A stretch of DNA of 45,591 nt from Planctomycetota bacterium (GTDB taxonomy: Bacteria; Planctomycetota; Planctomycetia; Pirellulales; JADFKK01): positions 1 through 45,591 of the forward strand of contig JADFKK010000017.1 in NCBI GenBank assembly GCA_022564995.1, given 5' to 3'. The position numbers and the translations under genes are program-made. A model generated the notes under the pieces. That model ran no database searches. It worked only from the letters and a program-made list of their open reading frames with translations, and was not told the origin of the DNA. Of the stretch, positions 1-7,042 are shown piece after piece; the first letter of the stretch is position 1; every line of letters starts with the position of its first letter.

Positions 1-209
1 CTGCCCATGCGGCCAAAGTTGGTGTCGAGAAGTTTCTCGGCCAATTCGGGCGCATCGGCAATACGGATGAAGGCCACCGTTTCGATCGGCAGCAGCTTGG
101 TGGCCGGCGGACGCTCGGCGTGGGTGAATGCCGCGGTCGTTAAAATGACCGAGGCGGACAACAGCACCGCGAGCGGGCGATAAAGCGAACGCGTGGATTT
201 TCGTAACAC
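1..209 (-). CDS. Exported protein of unknown function, N-terminal part only
   Basis: The gene runs leftwards out of the window, so only the first 69 codons are visible. I chose a GTG start because a GGAG Shine-Dalgarno lies 7 nt upstream (complement of 217-220). The product begins with a basic segment (RKSTRSLYR) and a hydrophobic stretch (LAVLLSASVILTTAAF) ending near THA, which reads as a Sec signal peptide of about 33 residues. The mature part starts ERPPATKLLP and continues TVAFIRIADAPELAEKLL, a pattern I associate with secreted planctomycete proteins of unknown role. It is divergent from the sulfatase gene. No function can be assigned from this fragment. Confidence 0.7.
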   Translation of the reverse strand, partial: MLRKSTRSLYRPLAVLLSASVILTTAAFTHAERPPATKLLPIETVAFIRIADAPELAEKLLDTNFGRMG

Positions 210-448
210 GGTCTGACTCCTTGGATTGCGATGGCGAGACGGGTGGCTGGTTTTCAGCCAACTCCCCAGCTTCTACCCCAACCGCGTCCGGCCGGTTTCA
301 GGGGCACGCCATCGCAATTATGGCCGCGGGGCGGCCCGCGGCTCAAGGGTTGGACGAATTCGACGGGAAAGAGTTCCGCCGGTGGTCTGTGGATTCTTGC
401 GATCTTGGCGGTGGGGTCTTACACTGGGGGACAACGTGAGAGTTGGCG

Positions 449-475
449 GGCGCGACCAACGGTCGCGGCTTTATG
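449..475 (+). repeat. Family A palindromic repeat, single arm (A1)
   Basis: A 27-nt unit with an imperfect palindromic core (CGCGACC-AAC-GGTCGCG), followed by GCTTTATG. The identical 27 nt recur at 1975-2001 and 4869-4895. It ends 24 nt before the sulfatase start. The ATG at its end is in frame with the sulfatase, so an upstream start there would wrongly translate the repeat. The rest of 210-499 shows no gene. Confidence 0.85.
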
Positions 476-499
476 CATCTAATCAAGTTAGGGCCCGAC

Positions 500-1945
500 A
501 TGATATTGCGACGAATCGCCTGTTTGTTGCTGATTTGTTTCCTGCTGCCCGCGGCTGATGCACTGGGGGCGAACGAGAAACCCTCCAAGCAGCCCAATAT
601 TCTGTTTATCTTTGCCGACGATCAGTGTTTCAGCACGATTCGCTCGCTGGGCAATGACGAGATCGAGACGCCGAATATCGACCGGCTGGTCAAGCAGGGC
701 ACGACCTTCACGCACGCTTACAACCAAGGCTCCTGGAGCGGGGCCGTCTGTGTGGCCAGCCGCACGATGCTCAACACGGGCCGTTTCATCTGGCACGCCA
801 ATCGAGTTTATGGCAGCACGGAAAAAGAACGCGTGGCTGGGCGGTTTTGGTCGGAGTATATGAAAAAGGCCGGATACGAAACCTACATGACCGGCAAGTG
901 GCACGTGCGGGCCAACGCCGCGGCGGCCTTCGACCACACCGTGCATATTCGCCCCGGGATGCCGAACCAAACCAAGCAAGGTTACAACCGACCGATCGAT
1001 GGAAAGCCGGATGTCTGGTCACCGTGGGACGAAAAGTTCGGCGGCTATTGGAAAGGCGGCAAGCACTGGAGCGAGGTGCTGGGTGACGACGCCGAGACAT
1101 TTCTCAAGCACGCCGGCAAAAGCGATAAGCCGTTTTTCATGTATCTGGCGTTCAATTCCCCGCACGATCCGCGGCAATCGCCCAAGAAGTTTGTCGATAA
1201 ATATCCGCTCGACAAAGTCCGCGTGCCGAAAAATTACCTGCCGCTCTATCCATACAAAGACGCCATCGGTTGCGGCAAGAATCTGCGAGATGAACGCCTG
1301 GCTCCTTTTCCGCGAACCCGGCGCGCCGTGAAGGTCAACCGGCAGGAATACTATGCGATCATTACGCACATGGACGTGCAGATCGGGCGAATCCTCGACG
1401 CGCTCGAAGCCTCCGGCAAAGCCGATAACACTTACATCTTCTTCACCGCCGATCACGGGCTGGCCGTGGGGCAGCACGGTTTGATGGGCAAACAGAATCT
1501 GTACGATCACAGCGTGCGGGTGCCGTTTATCGCCGTCGGGCCGGGCATCGCCAAGGGCGCCAAGAACGACGCCTGGATTTACCTGCAAGATGTGATGCCG
1601 ACCACGCTCCAGTTGGCCGGTGTGGAGAAACCCAGGCACGTCGAGTTCAATAGCCTGCTGCCATTGCTGCGGGGCGAAACGAAGAAGTCGTCTTACGACG
1701 CGATTTACGGAGCCTACCTGGCCGTGCAGCGATCGGTGACCGAGGGCGATTACAAGTTGATTCTGTACCCGAAAATCAAACGCGCCCGGCTATACAACCT
1801 CAAGAACGACCCGCTGGAGATGAAGGATCTGGCCGCCAGCACCGAATCGAAGCCGATCATCAAGCGTTTGTTCGCCCGATTCTTGGAATTGCAAAAAGAG
1901 ACGGGCGATGGGCTGGACATTAAGAGTGTCTTTTCGGATCTGTAG
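500..1945 (+). CDS. Secreted type I sulfatase
   Basis: A 481-residue sulfatase (alkaline-phosphatase fold), predicted to hydrolyse sulfate esters, probably on polysaccharides, outside the cytoplasm. The ATG at 500 gives a signal peptide (MILRRIACLLLICFLL...ALGA); in-frame starts farther upstream translate repeat DNA and were rejected. The metal-binding start of the domain reads NILFIFADDQ. The active-site signature is CVASR with Cys84 as the residue expected to become formylglycine, followed by LNTGR. Later motifs are KWHVR, SPHDPR and FTADHGLAVGQHG. The third signature position is Ala, where the classical C-x-P-x-R has Pro. No formylglycine-generating enzyme is encoded nearby. The next gene, an oxidoreductase, follows 89 nt later. 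Confidence 0.93.
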   Translation: MILRRIACLLLICFLLPAADALGANEKPSKQPNILFIFADDQCFSTIRSLGNDEIETPNIDRLVKQGTTFTHAYNQGSWSGAVCVASRTMLNTGRFIWHANRVYGSTEKERVAGRFWSEYMKKAGYETYMTGKWHVRANAAAAFDHTVHIRPGMPNQTKQGYNRPIDGKPDVWSPWDEKFGGYWKGGKHWSEVLGDDAETFLKHAGKSDKPFFMYLAFNSPHDPRQSPKKFVDKYPLDKVRVPKNYLPLYPYKDAIGCGKNLRDERLAPFPRTRRAVKVNRQEYYAIITHMDVQIGRILDALEASGKADNTYIFFTADHGLAVGQHGLMGKQNLYDHSVRVPFIAVGPGIAKGAKNDAWIYLQDVMPTTLQLAGVEKPRHVEFNSLLPLLRGETKKSSYDAIYGAYLAVQRSVTEGDYKLILYPKIKRARLYNLKNDPLEMKDLAASTESKPIIKRLFARFLELQKETGDGLDIKSVFSDL

Positions 1946-1974
1946 GAGGCGTCTGGGACGGCGATGGCAACGCA

Positions 1975-2001
1975 GGCGCGACCAACGGTCGCGGCTTTAT
2001 G
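1975..2001 (+). repeat. Family A palindromic repeat, single arm (A2)
   Basis: Identical over 27 nt to the copies at 449-475 and 4869-4895 and in the same orientation. It lies in the 89-nt gap after the sulfatase and ends 33 nt before the GTG start of the oxidoreductase, leaving room for the GGAGG ribosome site at 2021-2025. Confidence 0.85.
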
Positions 2002-2034
2002 GAATCAATATGAAATCAATGGAGGGACCATTTC

Positions 2035-3147
2035 GTGAGCGACAAGCCATTCAACGTAGCAATCATTGGCCTCGGTTTTGGGGCGGAGTTTATTCCGATC
2101 TATCAGGCTCACCCGCTGGGTAACATCGGGGCGATCTGCCGGCGGAACGAGGAAGAGCTGAACAAGGTCGGCGAGGCTTTCGGCATCGAGAAGCGTTACA
2201 CCAGCTACGACGACGTGCTGGCCGACCCGGACATCGATTTCGTTCATATCAACTCGCCGATTTCCGACCATGCCCCGCATTCAATCGCCGCATTGAAGGC
2301 CGGCAAGCATGTCATGTGTACCGTGCCGATGGCGACCACGATTGAAGAGTGCGAGGAAATCGTCAACCTGGTCAAAGAGACCGGCCTGAAATACATGATG
2401 GCCGAGACGGTTGTTTACAGCCGCGAGTTTCTGTTCATCAAGGAGATGGTCGACCGGGGCGATTTGGGAAAGATTCAACACATGTCCGCCTCGCACCCGC
2501 AAGACATGCAGGGCTGGCCGGAGTATTGGGAGCGGATGATCCCCATGCACTACGCCACCCACGTCGTCAGCCCGGTGCTGGGGCTGGTCGACGGGCGGGC
2601 CGAATACGTGAGCTGTTTCGGCTCGGGCACGATCAACGAGCGGCTGGCCGAAAAGTCGGGCAATGCCTTCGCGGTCGAATCGTGCCACATCAAAATTCAG
2701 GACTCCGACATCACGGCACACGTCTGGCGCTGCCTGTTCGACACGGCCCGGCAGTATCGCGAGTCGTTCGACGTCTACGGCACGAAGAAGAGTTTCGAGT
2801 GGACGCTGATCGAAAACGAGCCGCACGTGATCCACACGGCCAAGAAACCCGAGGCGGAAATTCCCGAGAAGGTGACCGTGCCGGATTATGCCCATCTGCT
2901 GCCCGCGGAGATTCAAAAATTCACCCAGAGCATCGAAGACTCCGATCATCTGTCGTTCGTGCAAGGTGGCGGACACGGCGGTTCGCATCCGCACATGGTC
3001 AACGAGTTCTTAAGCGCCCTGGCGGAAGATCGTGACCCCTGGCCCAACGCCGCTCAAAGCGCCAACTGGACCTGCGTCGGGATCTGCGCCCACCAGTCGG
3101 CGGTCGAAGGTGGCAAGATCGTCGAGCTGCCGGCCTTTACGCGGTAG
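2035..3147 (+). CDS. Gfo/Idh/MocA-family NAD(P)-dependent oxidoreductase lacking the usual EKP lysine
   Basis: A 370-residue cytoplasmic sugar or polyol dehydrogenase family protein. The GTG start is fixed by GGAGG at 2021-2025. The N-terminal Rossmann motif reads VAIIGLGFGAEFIP. The nucleotide domain continues through YTSYDDVLADPDIDFVHI, and the C-terminal alpha/beta domain carries MHYATHVVSPVLGL, where a substrate-binding or catalytic His is expected. The segment that is normally A-G-K-H-V-x-x-E-K-P is GKHVMCTVPMATT here, so the conserved EKP lysine is absent. There is no signal peptide. Members of this family can oxidise the sugar C3 hydroxyl. Two DUF1080 genes downstream belong to a family that acts on 3-keto-glycosides, which fits a shared pathway, but the substrate is unknown. 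Confidence 0.92.
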   Translation: MSDKPFNVAIIGLGFGAEFIPIYQAHPLGNIGAICRRNEEELNKVGEAFGIEKRYTSYDDVLADPDIDFVHINSPISDHAPHSIAALKAGKHVMCTVPMATTIEECEEIVNLVKETGLKYMMAETVVYSREFLFIKEMVDRGDLGKIQHMSASHPQDMQGWPEYWERMIPMHYATHVVSPVLGLVDGRAEYVSCFGSGTINERLAEKSGNAFAVESCHIKIQDSDITAHVWRCLFDTARQYRESFDVYGTKKSFEWTLIENEPHVIHTAKKPEAEIPEKVTVPDYAHLLPAEIQKFTQSIEDSDHLSFVQGGGHGGSHPHMVNEFLSALAEDRDPWPNAAQSANWTCVGICAHQSAVEGGKIVELPAFTR

Positions 3148-3223
3148 CTGTATTCCATCCTTTGGACGTACATTGCAAAAGCGGTCGTTGCGCAGGAACA
3201 AGTGGCGTAGCTTCACGAAAGCG

Positions 3224-3510
3224 GAAATCCGAAGCACGAAATCCGAAACAAATTCAAAGCACGAATGTAAGAAACTCTTGAATTTCGGTTCTTCAGGACT
3301 TTTAGTGGCTTGTTTCAGACGATTGGGATGGCGGGGCTCATCGTTCGTCACACCGAACTGGTTCGTGTGAATAGAGAAGAGGAACCCGTACTGTCTGCGG
3401 CGGAGCCGATGAAACGACCCATTAAAATCTCTGAAGAACCCGAATTTCTAACATTTTCGTCATTTGAGATTCGGATTTTTGATTTGTTTCGGATTTCGTG
3501 TTTCGGATTT
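3224..3510. repeat. Long imperfect inverted repeat (family F) in a 586-nt non-coding gap
   Basis: The left arm (about 3224-3298) and right arm (about 3430-3510) are inverted copies of an AT-richer sequence built from the motifs AATCCGAA and CACGAAATCC. The outer 29 nt match at all but one position, and both arms end towards the centre with a GGTTCTTCAG-like segment. The gap 3148-3733 between the oxidoreductase and the diguanylate cyclase has no convincing gene. Reading frames through the repeat give low-complexity FRISCFGF-type peptides. It looks like a degenerate mobile repeat rather than a regulatory site. Confidence 0.75.
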
Positions 3511-3733
3511 GAACGGCAAAATTGCGCGACTCATTTCTGCGCGGGCCCACGGCATCCTGTGCTTGCGCCAAATGTAACGCCTATGCGGGTTGTATTTGTT
3601 CGCGGTTCATCCGTCGCGAATTCCATCGAAACGACCAAGACTGCATAACGTAAGTTTTGACTGACAATCATCGGCCCAGCGCGACCGGGCCGTTCATCTC
3701 CACGACATCACGCGCCGCGGACCGCCGCCACTC

Positions 3734-4753
3734 ATGGAAAACACAACCCTGCTGACGATCGGTGTGCTGGTCGGCGCCGTCGAACTGGGTATCGGCATTC
3801 TGGTCGGGATGAGGATCGCTCGCCGCCAGACGCCCGAGGCGCAGTTGGCCGAATCGCAGCTCCAGCAGGCTCGCGACATCGTCGGCGGGCTGGGGGAATT
3901 GGCCGATACGATTGGCAGCGACGTGGCCCGTTACCGAGCGCGCATGGAACGGGTGTCGAACGAATTGGTGCGCGGACAGAAGGGCCGTCACCCCGCGCCG
4001 CCAGAGGTCGTGCAGCAACTGGTCGAACAGCTTACTCTGGCGATGGACCGCTTGCAGCAGCGACTGACTTCGACCGAGGACCGACTCAAACAGCAAACCA
4101 GCCAGATCGACGCATACCTGAGCGAAGCGCGAACCGATCCGCTTACCGGGTTGTCGAATCGGCGGGCGTTCGACGAGGAGCTAACCAAGCGGCTCGCCCA
4201 ATGGAAGCGCGGCGGCACGCCCGTATCGCTGGTGATCGTCGACGTCGACCGCTTCAAGGAATTCAACGACCGGCACGGTCACGTGGTCGGCGACGCGGTG
4301 CTCAAGCAGGTTGCCGGCGTGCTCAAGGGGCGCACCCGCGCGATGGATCTGGTGTCTCGGATCGGGGGCGAAGAATTTGCCTTCGTTCTGCCCGGCACCT
4401 CGCTGGACGAGGCCCGTCAGGCGACCGAGAGCATCCGCCTGGCAGTGGCTCGCGGCGAATATCGATACGAAGGCCGCGAGTTGAACGTGACGATCAGCGC
4501 GGGCGTTGCCGCGGCGCAAGCAGACGAGTCGCCCACGTCGTTGCTGGAGCGGTCCGACGCGGCGCTGTACGCCTCGAAAGCGGCCGGACGCGATTGCGCC
4601 CACTATCACGACGGCCAAAACTGCTGGCCGGTCATCGCGGCGGGCGAGGATGATCTGGCCGACCCCGAATTGCTCGACGCCTGCGACGATTTACGCATGG
4701 CCGTGGCCCACGTCGGCAGCGATGAGAAAGTGGTGGGCACCGACACACACTGA
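3734..4753 (+). CDS. Membrane-anchored GGDEF diguanylate cyclase with I-site
   Basis: A 339-residue protein predicted to make cyclic di-GMP from two GTP. Residues about 6-27 form one membrane segment (LLTIGVLVGAVELGIGILVG). Residues 30-135 are charged and helical, a likely coiled-coil or dimerisation region. The GGDEF domain starts at DPLTGLSNRRAFDEEL and has its active site GGEEF at residues 211-215. An RxxD inhibitory site (RAMD, residues 202-205) lies exactly five residues before it, so product feedback is expected. About 50 residues follow the domain. No recognisable sensor domain is present. No clear Shine-Dalgarno precedes the ATG, so the start is less certain than the domain. Confidence 0.93.
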   Translation: MENTTLLTIGVLVGAVELGIGILVGMRIARRQTPEAQLAESQLQQARDIVGGLGELADTIGSDVARYRARMERVSNELVRGQKGRHPAPPEVVQQLVEQLTLAMDRLQQRLTSTEDRLKQQTSQIDAYLSEARTDPLTGLSNRRAFDEELTKRLAQWKRGGTPVSLVIVDVDRFKEFNDRHGHVVGDAVLKQVAGVLKGRTRAMDLVSRIGGEEFAFVLPGTSLDEARQATESIRLAVARGEYRYEGRELNVTISAGVAAAQADESPTSLLERSDAALYASKAAGRDCAHYHDGQNCWPVIAAGEDDLADPELLDACDDLRMAVAHVGSDEKVVGTDTH

Positions 4754-4868
4754 CGCCTTCTGGCGAGCGGCGGCCGTGAGGCCGACGGTGACCCACCGAT
4801 CTGGCCGGGCGCTTGCAATTCGAGTCCCGGCGGTTCACAATGACGGGCGTTGGCAATATTGCTTGGCC

Positions 4869-4895
4869 GGCGCGACCAACGGTCGCGGCTTTATG
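4869..4895 (+). repeat. Family A palindromic repeat, single arm (A3)
   Basis: Third exact copy of the 27-nt unit, in the same orientation as A1 and A2, ending 24 nt before the start of the first DUF1080 gene. Between the repeat and the start lies a possible CGGGAG ribosome site. Confidence 0.85.
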
Positions 4896-4919
4896 AACAC
4901 TAACACGGGAGACTTTCCG

Positions 4920-5894
4920 ATGATGCGAACGACTGATCTGTTGCGTGCGACGACGTTGCTGTTGGCCCTTGGGGCGGTGGCGATCGCGGCGCCCAAGAAA
5001 GGAGCCAAGGACGCCGACTTCGCCATCCAGGGCGAATACACCGGCACCCTAAAAGGCGACGAGGGCGACTTTAAGTTGGGCGTGCAAGTTATCGCCCTGG
5101 GCGACGGCAAGTTTCGCGGCGTCGGACACCCCGGCGGGCTGCCCGGTGATGGCTTTGACAAATCAAAAGACAAGGAACAGGTCGAGGCCGAAAAGAACGA
5201 CGACGGGTCCGTTACGTTCAAGGGCGAGCACGGCTCCGGCACCGCCAAAGATGGCGTGATGAAAATTGTCGATAACGACGGCAATCACATCGGCGACCTG
5301 AAGCGCGTGATCCGCAAGAGCAGCACGCTCGGCAAGAAACCGCCCCAAGGCGCGACCGTGTTGTTCGACGGTAAAAATGCCGACAATTTCAAGCCCGGCA
5401 AGATCACCAAAGACGGGTTGCTCGAACAAGGTGCTAATAGTAAGCAGCGTTTCGGCAGCCACACGCTGCACATCGAATTCCGCTTGCCCTATCAACCCAA
5501 GGCCCGCGGCCAAGGTCGCGGCAATAGCGGCTGCTATCTGCAAGGCCGTTACGAAGTGCAGATGCTCGATTCGTTCGGTCTGGCCGGCAAGCACAATGAG
5601 TGTGGCGGTATCTACACGATCAAGGAACCTTCGGTCAACATGTGTTACCCGCCGATGTCGTGGCAGACCTACGACATCGAGTTCACCGAGGCCGTGTTCA
5701 AAGACGGCAAGAAGGTCAAGGATGCCCGCATCACGGTGCTGCATAACGGCGTGAAGATTCACGACAACGTCGCGCTGACCCACCGGACCACCGGTTCGCC
5801 TTTGGCCGAGGGTTCCGGACCAGGATTCTTGCACCTGCAAAACCACGGCAACCCGGTGCGATATCGGAACATTTGGGTCGTCGAGAAGAAGTGA
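4920..5894 (+). CDS. Secreted DUF1080 (3-keto-disaccharide hydrolase family) protein
   Basis: A 324-residue exported protein. I chose the ATG at 4920 because it follows a GGGAG site at 4907-4911 and opens a signal peptide (MMRTTDLLRATTLLLALGAVAIAA). Residues about 30-125 are a Gly/Asp/Lys-rich region (IQGEYTGTLKGDEGDF, FRGVGHPGGLPG) that resembles the N-terminal segment seen before some planctomycete DUF1080 domains. The DUF1080 jelly-roll begins near VLFDGKNADNFKPG and runs through SGCYLQGRYEVQMLDSFG and CGGIYTI to the C-terminal FLHLQNHGNPVRYRNIWV, all typical of the family. The family includes hydrolases of 3-keto-glycosides. It is followed 36 nt later by a second DUF1080 gene. Confidence 0.92.
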   Translation: MMRTTDLLRATTLLLALGAVAIAAPKKGAKDADFAIQGEYTGTLKGDEGDFKLGVQVIALGDGKFRGVGHPGGLPGDGFDKSKDKEQVEAEKNDDGSVTFKGEHGSGTAKDGVMKIVDNDGNHIGDLKRVIRKSSTLGKKPPQGATVLFDGKNADNFKPGKITKDGLLEQGANSKQRFGSHTLHIEFRLPYQPKARGQGRGNSGCYLQGRYEVQMLDSFGLAGKHNECGGIYTIKEPSVNMCYPPMSWQTYDIEFTEAVFKDGKKVKDARITVLHNGVKIHDNVALTHRTTGSPLAEGSGPGFLHLQNHGNPVRYRNIWVVEKK

Positions 5895-5930
5895 AAACGA
5901 CCAATGACCAATGGCTGATAACCAATATCA

Positions 5931-6587
5931 ATGAGTAAGCATGCCATGAGCCACATCAAACCGCTTGCCGGCTTAGCCGCGCTGCTGTTGATCCTCATCA
6001 TTGCGAACCGTGCTAATTGCGCCGAAAAACCCGCCACTTTCCGTCCTCTGTTCGACGGCAAAACCCTCAAGGGCTGGCACGCCCTGGGGGGCGGAACTTG
6101 GACGGTCGAAGACGGCCTGCTCGTCGGACGCCACCAGACCAGCGAACCTCGCCACGGGCATTTGTTCACCGACGAAGAGTACGCCGACTTCACCATTCGG
6201 TTGAAGTTCAAAGATATAGCCGGCAACAGCGGGCTGTATTTTCGTACGGAAAAGATCAAGGGCAACGTCGGCATCCGTGGTTTTCAGGCCGAAATCGACG
6301 CCCGTAACGATATCGGTGGGTTGTACGAAACTTATGGCCGCGCTTGGGTCGTCAAGCCAAAAGCGGCCGACGTGAAGAAGTATTTCAAGCCCGACGCCTG
6401 GAACGAGATGATCGTCACGGCCCGCGGACGTAGCGTCACGGTCCACATCAACGGCACGAAGACCGCCGAACTGAAGAACGACAAAGGCCGATTACAGGGC
6501 TTCATCGCCCTGCAGCTTCACGGCGGCCAGAAAATGGAAGTTTACTTCAAAGACATCGAGATCAAGGGCGATCCGATCAAGGAATAG
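5931..6587 (+). CDS. Secreted DUF1080 (3-keto-disaccharide hydrolase family) protein, minimal form
   Basis: A 218-residue exported protein made of a signal peptide (IKPLAGLAALLLILIIANRANC) and one DUF1080 domain. Family landmarks are FRPLFDGKTLKGWHALGG, WTVEDGLLVG, FTIRLKFKD, SGLYFRTE, FQAEIDARNDIGGLYE, WNEMIVTARG and IALQLHGGQKMEVYFKDIEIK. The sequence NCAEKP leaves open a lipoprotein, but no proper lipobox is seen. It is probably co-transcribed with the preceding DUF1080 gene and may act on a related 3-keto sugar. The start is uncertain: ATG 5931 and ATG 5946 are both possible and neither has a strong ribosome site. Confidence 0.92.
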   Translation: MSKHAMSHIKPLAGLAALLLILIIANRANCAEKPATFRPLFDGKTLKGWHALGGGTWTVEDGLLVGRHQTSEPRHGHLFTDEEYADFTIRLKFKDIAGNSGLYFRTEKIKGNVGIRGFQAEIDARNDIGGLYETYGRAWVVKPKAADVKKYFKPDAWNEMIVTARGRSVTVHINGTKTAELKNDKGRLQGFIALQLHGGQKMEVYFKDIEIKGDPIKE

Positions 6588-6782
6588 CGCCCGCATGAAA
6601 TCAAGGAGGAAGATACGAGCCGAACCTTCCTCTTCTTTGCGTCCTTCCTGACCTTCTGTTCCGAAACCTCTTGTTAACGGAAGTGAAAGTTTCCTCACTC
6701 GGTTGAGAATCGAACAGAAGACCGCAAGGGGCGCGAAGGACGAGTCTGATGTCTGCCGTGTATTGAGACGTGGAGATGTAGT

Positions 6783-7040
6783 ATGTCTGCTGACTTGCCA
6801 GGCGAGTTGGACGCGTTTCGGCAATTCATCGCCGAGCAAGTTCATCGGGGACACAGCGATCTATCGCCTGAACAATGTCTTCAATTGTGGCGGGCCGAAC
6901 ATCCGTCCGTCGAGGAGTTAAACGAAAGCACGGCCGTACTCACACAAGCGATTAAGGAAATGAAGACCGGAGATCGCGGTACGCCGGTTCGTGACGCGAT
7001 CGATGAGCTTCGCCGAAAACATGGTCTCACGCGGAGTTAG
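6783..7040 (+). CDS. Small conserved protein of unknown function, coupled to the next gene
   Basis: An 85-residue acidic-to-neutral helical protein. The ATG is preceded by GGAG at 6770-6773. It contains LSPEQCLQLWRAEHPS and ends DAIDELRRKHGL, a layout I recognise from small bacterial proteins often seen beside other small genes; an antitoxin-like role is possible but not shown. Its stop codon is separated by 2 nt from the ATG of the propeller gene, so the two are likely translationally coupled. The preceding gap (6588-6782) holds only AT-richer sequence with a weak inverted repeat around TTCTGTTC at about 6655 and 6715. Confidence 0.65.
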   Translation: MSADLPGELDAFRQFIAEQVHRGHSDLSPEQCLQLWRAEHPSVEELNESTAVLTQAIKEMKTGDRGTPVRDAIDELRRKHGLTRS

Positions 7041-7042
7041 AA

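Noticed and set aside
443..499. Upstream in-frame start of the sulfatase (MAGATNGRGFM...)
   Set aside because: The extra residues are a translation of the family A repeat; the ATG at 500 opens a normal signal peptide.
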